From Scolanthus callimorphus (taxonomy: Eukaryota > Cnidaria > Anthozoa > Actiniaria > Edwardsiidae): a stretch of 64,000 nucleotides of DNA. Made by a program: the position numbers and the translations under genes. This document shows positions 23,930-34,600 of the stretch, in pieces. The stretch covers positions 24,548,280-24,612,279 of the forward strand of contig CM066924.1 of assembly GCA_033964015.1 (NCBI GenBank), read 5' to 3'. The notes below the pieces were generated by a model that saw only the letters and a list, made by a program, of their open reading frames with translations, was not told where the DNA came from and ran no database searches. Position 1 is the stretch's first letter. Each line of letters begins with the position of its first letter.

Positions 23930-24530
23930 ACAAAGTTCCATCCTCTCGCAGGACCACACAGCAACATTTGTTAAAGCGACGCTATCCACCATAAATGGGC
24001 CCGGAGACCATGCCGGTACATCCGCGAAGCTTTCAAAAGCACGTGCTGTGGACGTTTAGTAAACGTATTTCGCCCAAGTCCTAAATAAAGTTCATCGACA
24101 CAAAGTCCAGCCCTCCTCGCCAGTCTTTCTAAATTCCACACAGCAACATGTACAGACGCAACGCTCCCCACCGTCTATTCAAACGGGACCAGAGACCATG
24201 CTGGCACATCCGCGAAGCTCCAACCACACGTGCTGTGAAACGTTAGGCAAACGTATTCCTTCGACTTCGTCTTGTCACAAATCCTCGTCTTTCCATTTCC
24301 AACTTCGAAATTCACAGTTCAAAATCCAATACAGTCCAGGTAAAAATAAAATACACTACAACAATTAGACTTAGTTGCCTTCCAATCCCTCGTCGATCCA
24401 CACAGCAGCATTTCTTTGTGCGAAGCTTCCACCGTAAACGGGTCCGGAGAACATGCCGGCACATCCGCGTCGCCCCAAACCACGTGCTGTGCTACGTTTG
24501 GTAAACGTATTTCCTTCCTTGCTCTCTTTC
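23930..24530 (-). repeat. Threefold internal repeat of the LTR element
   Basis: Three imperfect units near 23948, 24130 and 24396, each with CCACACAGCA followed by a CGGGTCCGGAGA-type block, an ACATCCGCG block, CACGTGCTGTG and GTAAACGTATT or GCAAACGTATT. Unit spacing is about 180-270 bp. On the - strand the repeats read in part as NTFTKR. Confidence 0.6.
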
Positions 24531-24801
24531 TCCTCAAAACTAGCCAAAGGACACATAACAGCGGCAAATACACACAAAAGTACAATAACTGTCCCATTGT
24601 TTTCTGTTTGACGGCCGTCTTTTCCCTTAAACCTTCCTGAGAATAATTGCTTTCACCAATGTTTGTCGCTCCTCGCGGAACCTGACAGAAACACTTGGCC
24701 TTGAAAACAACTTCTATCCGCTCTAATCTCGTCTCATCTCTGGCCGTGGTCCCCAAGTAGGATCGACACTCGACCACAGTGTCGACCCGAGTTCTGTCCA
24801 T
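24319..24801 (-). CDS. Internal ORF of the LTR element, unknown function
   Basis: A 160-residue open frame on the coding strand of the LTR element. It has one hydrophobic stretch (LLYFCVYLPLLCVLWLVL) followed by basic residues RRKRARKE, like a membrane anchor with a cytoplasmic basic patch. No gag, protease or zinc knuckle is visible. Part of it overlaps the internal repeat. It may be chance or a leftover; I do not recognise it. Confidence 0.3.
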   Translation of the reverse strand: MDRTRVDTVVECRSYLGTTARDETRLERIEVVFKAKCFCQVPRGATNIGESNYSQEGLREKTAVKQKTMGQLLYFCVYLPLLCVLWLVLRRKRARKEIRLPNVAQHVVWGDADVPACSPDPFTVEASHKEMLLCGSTRDWKATKSNCCSVFYFYLDCIGF

Positions 24802-25227
24802 CCTGCTGCGTGCTTCCCTGCTTGACCCGCGCTATCCGCCGGCGCTTCTTCTTTCACTTCGGGCGCAATCTTGCCACTCGCTGAGATCTTCACCTTCCTT
24901 CGTCAGCTCGCATTTCTTCGCAGTTTAACCGTAAATAACCAAACGAGCCATCCTGCTCGCAACGCCAAATGTGACCGGAGGTGGAATAGGTTCTTTTGGG
25001 ATGACTCGAATTATAAAGGAGTTTACGGAAACAACATAACCCAACACAACCACACGACACGAGCGCTGGGACAGAACTGAATTTAATTTGCTCCACAACT
25101 TGAAGACATGTACTCGCATTCCAAATATGGAGACAATGACTATATACGGCACACACATGACAATACTGATTGACAGGACACAAAACAAGTAAACACGCAT
25201 TACACCGAAGGCGAACCCCTGCCAACT

Positions 25228-25610
25228 GGGACCGGTTAGCGCAGAGAGCGCCGGGCTTATGTTCGGGAGGTTGGGAGTTCAAAACCCTGGCCGGGCCAAC
25301 ACTCAGGGTCTTTTTCTAATAATTGAGGAGAAGGTGCTGCCTTTGCTCTAACATCTGCAAATGGTTAGACCTTCGCGTCTTCTCGGATAAGGACGTTAAA
25401 CCGTAGGCCCCGTCTCTCACATACACTACACTAACCGGAACCAGAGGGACGTTAAAGAACCACTAGGACCGTCGGAAGTTGCCCAACCTCAGTGTCACAG
25501 AACTCACAATACTAATACACACTAGTGCACTAGTGCACCGTCTCCCCGATTAGTAGTGCACTCGTGCACGGCTAGAAGATTTGAGACGTTAATAAAGTAC
25601 TTACTTTACT
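25228..25610 (+). mobile_element. SINE inserted in the LTR
   Basis: The LTR at 23318-23785 reads GCCAACTAACCATAATG; in the second LTR the same site is split by 383 bp. The insert starts with a tRNA-like head (GGTTAGCGCAGAG, then GGGAGTTCAAAACCC as a degenerate B box). It carries the CCTTCGCGTCTTCTCGGATA block and the GACGTTAAAGAACCACTAGG block shared with the SINE at 38252. ACT flanks both sides. Confidence 0.8.
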
Positions 25611-26269
25611 AACCATAATGCTCGTGAAGACTTGTATTAGCTAAGGAAGCTTTCCCTATACAATACAGTAAAGTCACTAACAAATTACTCTCGCACACAA
25701 ACACTTTCTCACCTCACACATAAAACGCTCTTAACACGCACACACTATCACTCGGCCTATCACTAAATAAACGAATTAAGTAACTAAATATCCTTGTATC
25801 ATTTCGCAATGTCACATTTGTATTGAAGCTAGACCACAATGCATTACGATTCGCGACTTCCGGTGTATCTCAAAAAGGCCTATGATCACGTTGTATGACG
25901 TCATCGATGACGTCATCAAACGAGAAAAGGCTTATGTCTTTGGAAGGGATGAACCTCAGACAACAAAACTTGGGTGAAGTTGTTTAAGTGGCGAGGGGGG
26001 TACGATGGCGTGATCACGTGGTATGACGTAATCGATGACGTCATAAAAATTAGGTTGCACTTTCTGCCATCGAGATGGGGCATTCTGCGTCCCTCGAGAT
26101 GGGGCATTTTGCTACCCTCGAGCAGCCGCCAAATGCGAATGACTCCAGACCAGTGAGGGACTTGAGCAAGTTTTATTGATTAATCATCTAGAGTAGTTTT
26201 CCCTGTAGTTTGTCTTTGTCTATTTAGCTAAAGGTTGGACATATTACAATTAAGCCACTCAAGGCCCGT

Positions 26270-26410
26270 TGACACAGCGCGATTTCAGCTGCGATTTTTG
26301 TGGCGATGTCATAGAGCAAAATCGCTGACCGTTCACACTGCGCGATAGTGACGTCTACATTGCTGCACGTCAAATCGCAGCTAAGATCGCGCAGTGTGAA
26401 CGGGCCTTTA
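26270..26410. mobile_element. MITE family D copy in pseudogene 3' flank
   Basis: Begins AAGGCCCGTTGACACAGCGC and ends GTGTGAACGGGCCTTT, an inverted pair. It stands at the same distance after the last-exon remnant as the longer copy (40118-40467) stands after gene 3, so it was present before the duplication. Confidence 0.75.
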
Positions 26411-26469
26411 GGCTTAAGGCATCTGTAGCGGATCCAGGGGAGGTGCGTTGGGTGCGGACACACCCTTTT

Positions 26470-27485
26470 GTTGGTTAGTTGGGTACCCTGTGGAGAGTAG
26501 CCTGATTCTCGTCCGCTACGGTAGAGTGGAAAGTGCTAACGTACTCTACCGTAGCGGATGAGAATCAGACTACTTTCCACAGGGTACCCGATAACCTTGC
26601 TTAAGCCATGATAAGCGTGACGTTGATCTGACGCGGAGGTAGGAAGTGCTATCTAACGTACTCTACCTTAGCGGATGAGAATCAGGCTACTCTCCACAGG
26701 GTACCCGATAACCTTGCTTAAGCCATGATAAGCGTGACATTGATCTGACGCGGAGGTAGGAAGTGCTATCTAATGTACTCTACCTTAGCGGATGAGAATC
26801 AGACTACTCTCCACAGGGTACCCGACTAACCTTGCTTAGGCCATGATAAGCGTGACGCTGATCTGACGCGGAGGTAGGAAGTGCTACCTAACGTACTCTA
26901 CCTTAGCGGATGAGAATCAGACTACTCTCCACAGGGTACCCGATAACCTTGCTTAGGTCATGATAAGCGTGACGTTGATCAGACGCGGAGGTAGGACGTG
27001 ACAACGAACCCTACTGTAGTGGATGAGAATCAGACTACTCTCCACAGGGTACCCGACTAACCTTGCTTAGGTCATGATAAGCGTGACGCTGATCAGACGC
27101 GGAGGTAGGAAGTGACAACGAACCCTACTGTAGTGGATGAGAATCAGACTACTCTCCACAGGGTACCCGACTAACCTTGCTAAGGTCATGATAAGCGTGA
27201 CGCTGATCAGACGCGGAGGTAGGACGTGACAACGAACTCTACTGTAGTGGATGAGAATCAGACTACTCTCCACATGGTTCCCAACTAACCCTGCTTAGTT
27301 CATGATAAGCGTGACGCTGATCAGACGCGGAGGTAGGAAGTGACAACGAACCCTACTGTAGTGGATGAGAATCAGACTACTCTCCACAGGGTACCCGACT
27401 AACCTTGCTTAGGTCATGATAAGCGTGACGTTGATCAGACGCGGAGGTAGGACGTGACAACGAACTCTACCGTAGCGGATGAGAA
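26470..27485 (+). repeat. Tandem repeat array, eight units of 114-118 bp
   Basis: The motif ATAAGCGTGAC recurs at about 26611, 26728, 26846, 26963, 27077, 27191, 27305 and 27419. Each unit has GATGAGAATCAGACTACTCT, CCACAGGGTACCCGA, CCTTGCTTAGG-type and GACGCGGAGGTAGGA blocks. The first three spacings are 117-118 and the last four are 114, so the downstream units form a younger subtype. Open frames in it have no meaning. Confidence 0.9.
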
Positions 27486-28620
27486 TAAAGCACCACAGTC
27501 ATATATACGACTATTCGTGTCAGCTTAAATATATTATGTTTTCCAGGTGTTTGGAATACCGAGAAGATTCCTTGAACAGCTTTAAATTAAATAGCAAATA
27601 AATATAATTCAGGTGTTTGGTTTCAGTTGTTTGGACGCATATCAAGAAAGCGCAGGTTACCTGCAGTTTTTTCAAATCTTCATACCAGGCCCTTTGCCTG
27701 AATGTCGACCAAGAGAAGGATGTTTCTCGAACATCTACAAGGTCTGGTAAGTTTTCCTTTTTTTAGCAAAATAGAAGAAAAATACTTACAGACCAAATAA
27801 GGTAAAATTCCTATTCTTATTTATTCTTATTATTATCATTATCCCTTGAATAATATTTTATACGGAGTATAGTTGTGGAATGCATTTAACAATTTATTTT
27901 AACATTTTAAGATTTTTCAAGAATTTGCTAATAAAATTATTTAGAATTATTTAAAAAATAGAATTATTATTATAATTATTATTATTATTATGGAACGGGT
28001 TTTATTCAATATCCTAAAAAAATATAAACAAAGGGCATAACCATTGGACCAACTGCAATATTTTTAATTTCTTTTCATTCATGCAGTAATTCAGCTTATT
28101 CATCGCTAAAACTCCGCATGTTATTTAGAGAGACCCAAGTCAAATAGAGATATTAATTATTCAAAGTACACCCAAAGAAGATTGTCTATTTATTAGGTCT
28201 ATTTGGGGGATCAGTTTAATTTTGAGGGCTTTTATCAGTTTTTAGTAAGCGTCTGTTTATGATTTCTATGATTTTTGCATTTCGACAAAGTTAATTTTCA
28301 GTAAGAGTTTTTTTGTCAGTTATATTCGAAGGCTTTTGTCAGAGGTTCCCAATATAGACCCTGTCTACGCGTTGTCCATGAAGCTCTATGCAGTTGCTGC
28401 GACCTTTTTACGCCTGTGATAGCTTCCTTGTACAAAATGGTACCTAATAGTTCACACTAGAACTGAACCATGTTTTGACATTCTTGAATGCGAATGAATG
28501 GGTCATAAAAAATTATCTAGCCGTTCATTTGCACCCCCTGTGAAAATCACAAACTACCAATGTGTTGTCTGCCTCTACAAATCTACTGTGGTGACACATT
28601 GCACCTGATTTTAAAGTTAT
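27486..28620. other. AT-rich spacer before gene 3
   Basis: Very AT-rich, with ATT-type simple repeats near 27965-27995. No gene, and no repeat of known family, is visible. The match to the pseudogene's 5' flank starts near 28630. Confidence 0.4.
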
Positions 28621-28688
28621 TGATTTCTGAATATTTAATTTTAAGCATGTTAACTTCAGACTAGACGAGAGTGAACGCGCTAACAGAT

Positions 28689-31600
28689 ATGCTGTCCTCA
28701 GTATACCTTCTTTTGGCTGTGACAACACTTGGACACGATATTATTGGGTGAGTCATGACATTTCTTGCCGGTTTTTGGACTACGTACTCGACATTACAGG
28801 CAATTTTTGTTTATTTATTTAAACAATATTTTATGACATTTGCCCTAAGAGCTCACGGCAATTTTGATCATTGGTCTCAGAGAAGTCAGAAAAAATATAT
28901 CTCAGGCTTTTGCCTGAGAAAAAAAAAAATCACATTATTTGAAAAATGTCAAGTCACTAAGTCTGCAAGCAGGTTAGAACCCAGTGTCAAAGTTTTGACT
29001 GAACGCAATCCATCATCTTCTTAAGTGGTGATATGCAAACCACCCTGATAATGCATTCTAGTTATAGCACAGACTAGCTGAATTAACCATATTAAAATTT
29101 GATAATTACCTTTTTGGTGATTTGCATCACATGGAGACAAAATCGGAAAGCGCACTGGGTTATTTATTGGTCCTAATAGGGAAGCGCCAGCTGGTAGGTT
29201 GGAAGAAAATTAGAAATTCGAAAAAAAAAACTAAAATAGAAATGCAGATAAAAATAGACCATTTTCTCACTTATGCAATTTTACGACCGGTTGCCAAGGT
29301 AACCCACAATGGGTTATTCAAGGTTTTTCACAATGGTGGTTCCAAGTGATTGAACCAACACAAAAGCTACCCAAGAGCCTCCCCGGTCGTCTGTCCAGCG
29401 AAAGGAGACTAGCTAAAGCTCTGAAGGCACCCAATTTCTCGAGTATGCGTAGTGGAGTATATTATCAACGAATTCGCGACTTTAACGGCTAAATTGAAAT
29501 AAAATTCAAAGAAAGCCACGAGCTCGTTAAACAGGAAGTCCTAGAATCTACGTTTCCAGAGCATCTCTCTCGTCTGACTAGCCACCTTCCGCTGGCCAGG
29601 CGACCGAAGGCTCGTGGGGCGAGATTTGACTGGTTGTGACGCCGAGCATGTTGGGCATGCAAACCTGAGAAAATGGCATAATGTCCTAAAGGTGAACAAA
29701 CTAGGCTATTATAATAGACCATTTGGCCCTAATACCAAACTCAATTTATAATGAATTCGTCTAAAAAAGTAACAAAGAAGTTGTCGTCTTTCTATGTATG
29801 TAGAGCGGATTTCACATGACTGTCAATACTTGTTATGTAATTGCGATTCTTGTTATGTAATTGCGATTCTTTTGCGTTCTCATTGGCTACTCGTTTTCTC
29901 AACCAATCAAATTCTTTTAATAAACACAATTGTGTAATTACTTAGTAATTGGTTTGGCTTGCAATTGGCTGAGAAAAAAGCCATTTAAGGAGCAAGTCGT
30001 GATTTCTCTCGATTCTGATTGGCTAGTGATTGCTCAACTGCAATTGTTTTCACGACAGTCATGTGAAAACCGCTCTAATGTGTTGATGTTTTAACCGTGC
30101 TAACAAAAAGTCCATGTATGTAAGTATGTACCTCTGTCGCGCGGATTTACAATGAAAAAAGTTGTCGCCACATCTAACACACCTATGTACGTAATGTGTT
30201 CTGATGTTTTAACCGTGCTAACAAAAAGTCCATGCATGTAAGTATGTACCTCTGTCGCGCGGATTTACAATGAAAAAAGTTGTCGCCACATCTAACACAC
30301 CTATGTACGTAATGTGTTCTGATGTTTTAACCGTGCTAACAAAAAGTCCATGTATGTATATGTATGTACCTCTGTCGCGCGGATTTACAATGAAAAAAGT
30401 TGTCGCAATTTGTAAAATCTGCTTGTCATGCTTTCTAATAAGCGACAATACATTGATTTTACAAGGTATTACAAATTGTGACAATAGTATAAATTAAGTC
30501 AACGACAACGACAGATTGCGAGAGAACATGTCTTAAGCGTCATTCCGCCTGGACAAGTGATCTCTTGTCTTTTTGACTATGTGTTTTCCCAGGATATCCA
30601 TGTGTGAGGGGTCCTTAATCCCTCGCGGGCAGGTCTCCAACGTGACTGCTGTTTACGAGAACCTCCTCAAAGGATATGATAAAAGGAAAAGACCATTTTA
30701 TAAAGGTATTATTTATCGCTTTATTCTGGTTTACCACAAGCACAGTTCGACAAGCAATCAGGCATAAAAAGAGCGGTTAACACGGGTAGTGTCACAATTT
30801 TGGGTTAATTAAAATGCGGTCAAATTAACAGAAATGACTATGGATTGCTAAACGACATTTTATATTTCTTACTGAACAGTTTTCTTACTGAACAGGCTGA
30901 ACAGTTTCAAACTGGGAAATTTGATAGCGAAAGCTATTAAATCTTTGGTATGAATGCCTATATAATGCAAATTTCATGATCTTTTTCTTTCTAAGACTAA
31001 GCATGATATAGGAGTTGTTCTAGACCACCATTTTAGACACCACAAGTGAAGCAAGTCGTGACAAAGGCCCTTTAACCCATGAAACAAGGAGTAGTACAGT
31101 GTCACGAAAAAGCCAAAGTCAAGAAAAGTGAGAGACCAAGCAGGGGCGTAGCCAGGATTTGAGAAGGGGATAGGGAAGGGGGGGTCACATCTGTAGAAAT
31201 GTATGGTCTTCACAAAGGCGGCGGCGGAGTATGTGCATATGTCCGCAAAGAGTTAAAATCATCTGTCCTGAAGGAGCTGTCCTCGATATCCGAACGTAAT
31301 TTCCATCAGCTTTGGATAAATGTTCAGTGCAAGAAATTAAAATCAATAATAATTTGCGTGACATATCGCCCTGATGACTCCCCTCTGAGCTCATTCGAAC
31401 AGGTGCTCAAGCCCAGCTACATCCAAGCCTTGTTGTTAAACAAGCCGATTACAATCCTAGGTGACCTGAACTGCGATGGCCTCAAGAAAACATGTACTGA
31501 ATTTAAAGCCCTAGAGAAGTTCTATACTGATATGAACTTGAAACAACTTATCACGAAACCCACCAGGATAACAGCGACTACTCAATCCTTGCTCGACGTT

Positions 31601-34600
31601 ATTCTAGTCTCCTCCAACAATTTAGTGCGTGACAGCGGGGTAATTTATAGACCAATTAGCGATCATTCAATAGTCTTTGTCAAGCTCAAGGTTAAGAAAC
31701 CCAAGGTCACACCTCAGTATGTAACTACTAGAAGCTATAAGAACTATGATGCCGATCTCTTCGTCATGGACCTAGCCAGGGAAGCAGATTCCTTGCTCAC
31801 CATCTTCGCTCAAAGCGACGTCGACTCTAAGCTCAATACCTTAAATGACACTTTGCAGTCTGTCCTAAGCATTCACGCACCTGTGAAACAAATTAAACTT
31901 CGAAGCAGACCGTGCCCGTTTGTGACCAAAGAAATCAAGGATAACATGAAATCGAGAGATCTCCTCTTGAAGCAATTCATACAGTCCCGTCAAGACTCTG
32001 ATTGGAGAAATTTCAAACAAGCCCGCGAATTGGTCAAGAAAAAGCTACAAAAAGCCGAAAGAGATCATACCTTTGAAGAGGTTAGAGCCAATAAAAACAA
32101 CTCAGGGTCACTTTGGAAAATCATTAACCGCGCCATCCCTTCTAAAGACAAGCAAAAACTTGCCTTTACGAAGGATATGACAGTCGTAACCAACGAATTC
32201 AACCGTTTCTTTGCCAACGTTGGCTTAAATGCCGCTGATGCAGTGCAGCGCTTGAGGGAAGAACATAATATCACAATCCGAGACTTTTCATCTGAAATTA
32301 ACACGGATTCTGCCCCTACGGAACTCTTCAACTTGAAGACCGTGACACTTGAGGAAGTCCGCCGAATTGTAACATCCCTCCCGATGAATAAATCTCCGGG
32401 CCCGGACAAGATAAGTGCTCGTGTACTAAAAGACTGTCTCCCTGTCATATTGGGCCCTCTCACGGCAAATGGAAAGATGCCGAGGTGATCCCGATTCTTA
32501 AAGATGGAGACCATGAAAAAGCAGCTAACAACAGACCACTCTCCCTTCTAGCTGTAGCTTCGAAAGTCCTCGAAAGGATTGTTCTGAATCAGTTCAGTGC
32601 CTATCTCACTGAAAACAACCGCCTTACCTCGCACCAAAGTGGGAATAAGAAAGCACACTCCACAGAGACCTTAAATATTCTGCTTACGGATAAGATACTT
32701 GAAGAAATGGATAAAAAGCAGATAACTGCACTAGTACTACTAGATCTGTCCAAAGCCTTTGACAGTATTGACCATGCAAGACTGCTCCACAAGCTCTCCA
32801 CCTTAGGAGCCTCTCCTTCTACTGTCAGATGGTTTAAGAGCTACTTATCTGGACGCAGGCAATACGTGAGAATTGGCTCCACCCACTCTGACACTCTACT
32901 TATAACCCACGGAGTTCCTCAAGGGGCAATTCTATCACCATTGCTATTCTGCATTTATCTTAATGACTTACCAACCGCGCCAATATTTTGCAATTTAGAA
33001 TCATATGTGGACGACTCAAAGTTATTTATGTCATTTCCGTGGTAGAGCTAGATACGGCCATTAAAAAGCTAGAACAAGACCTTCGCAGCTCAATGGTGCT
33101 GTGAGAATCATTTACTTATCAACCCAGATAAAACTAAGCTCCTTTTCCTTGGTTCCAGACAGATGACAAGTAGGTTACCACCAGACACTAGTATAGCATT
33201 CTTAGGTAAAACACTAAAGCCAACTGACTCTGCTAAGGATCTGGGAGTCATTCTTGACCCTCACCTAACTTATGATCGCCATATCTCGAGCATCGTGTCA
33301 TCTTGCTTCTCAAAGTTATGCCAGATAAACAGAGTCAGGAGAAGTTTCGACAAGGAGACACTAGAGCTGTTAATAACTTCATTAGTTTTTAGTAAGATGC
33401 TTTACTGTTCGACTGTATGGTCAAACACTACACTCCAGAATATAGATAGAATACAATCCATCCAAAATTTCGCCAGTAAGATCGTAACAGATTCTAGAAA
33501 GTTCGATCACGTAACACCTTTACTTCGAGAGTTAAACTGGCTTCCTGTTAAAGAACAATTACTCTATAGAGACTCCATTCTGACTTTCAAGTGTCAAAAC
33601 GGCCTTGCGCCTGAATACCTTACAAACAAATTCATCAAACGCTCAAATATTCATTCAAGGCATACGCGCACGCGAAATTCTCTTCAGATTCCGCTGTACA
33701 GAACGGCTGCAGGACAGCGCACCTTTTCGTACAGAGGAACTATTATTTGGAACAGTTTGGATCCCGAGCTCAAACAAGGCGCCTCACTACAAACGTTCAA
33801 ACGCGCTTTAAAAGACTCACTATTGAGGCAGACATTCCAATGAATTTATCAAATACTTATATTTAATTGCAATTCCTAGATTTTACCATTTGTAAATAGT
33901 TTGTAAATAGTTTCCGAAAAACCTTTTGAGGATGTTACTATTAAAGATTATTATTAATATTATGGTGCCACTCTCAAGCTTACCTATTTTTTCTTAATTT
34001 TTTTTTCTAAAAAGGGGGGTCATATGCACCCCAGGACCCCCCTAGCTACGCCCCTGCCAAAGGTCACTCAAGGAGTTGGTGTTATAGATACTGTTTAGGT
34101 TTTCTCGGGTTTTAAAATGAACGTCGCACTCAAAGGAGGCCACCAAGTACACATTAAAGTTAATGTGACATCAATCTGTGCAAAAATACAGGCACACAAT
34201 TCGATTGATTTTAATTGTATGGTATTGGATTCCATCCAATGGCAGTATAATTACGATGATTAATTATTAACTATTTTGACCTAAGTGTCAGGACACTAGT
34301 GTATATAGTTATCAAGCTGTAGACAGTCGTCGTGAAATCATTCTCAATATTCTGTATCTTTTTTCGCTATACTAACTATACTATGACATCCAAGAAACAA
34401 AAAGGGGGAAAGAAGTCTATGTTCTCCTCCTGGCTATTGTCGTTTGGGGCCGAGCATGCTCTTCCAGACAATCTTTTGGAGGTGCTCTCGTCAAACGACG
34501 TGGACAGCGAAGAGATTCTACTCGGCCTCACCGAGCGAGATATCTCTGATTTGGGTTTATCGGTCGGTTTGAAAGTACTCCTAAGAAAAGCCATAGCAGC

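Larger units (their letters stand above)
23318..25816 (-). mobile_element. Short LTR retrotransposon without pol, - strand
   Basis: LTRs at 23318-23785 and 24970-25816 begin TGTGACCGG and end AATGTCACA on the + strand, with 4-bp TTTG flanks on both sides. Read on the - strand, the sequence after the 5' LTR starts TTTGGCGTTGCGAGCAGGAT (likely primer-binding site), and a purine tract AGCAGGGAAGGA directly precedes the 3' LTR at 23785/23786. The interior is only about 1.18 kb with no reverse transcriptase, protease or integrase, so it must depend on other elements. The LTRs are very similar apart from a SINE in one, which suggests fairly recent activity. Confidence 0.85.
16690..26250 (+). pseudogene. 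pLGIC pseudogene, duplicate of gene 3 ends
   Basis: Remnants: signal-peptide exon 16690-16748 (open, donor GTGAGT); second exon 18925-19037 (open, donor intact); last-exon relative about 26046-26250, which has in-frame stops and an internal CTCGAGATGGGGCAT duplication. Each matches the corresponding exon of gene 3, and the surrounding intron 1 and 3' flank also match, so a gene-sized segment was duplicated. The acceptor of the second exon reads AC where gene 3 has AG, and the next AG downstream leads into a stop. Exons 3-7 were not found. The gap between exons 2 and 8 is filled by a TTAA element, an LTR element and repeats. Confidence 0.85.

Noticed and set aside
24319..24801. Envelope-like protein of a retrovirus
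   Set aside because: One hydrophobic stretch and a basic patch are not enough. There is no signal peptide, cleavage site or neighbouring gag/pol.
26470..27485. CRISPR array
   Set aside because: The units are continuous 114-118 bp tandem repeats with no short repeat/unique spacer pattern, in a eukaryotic genome.
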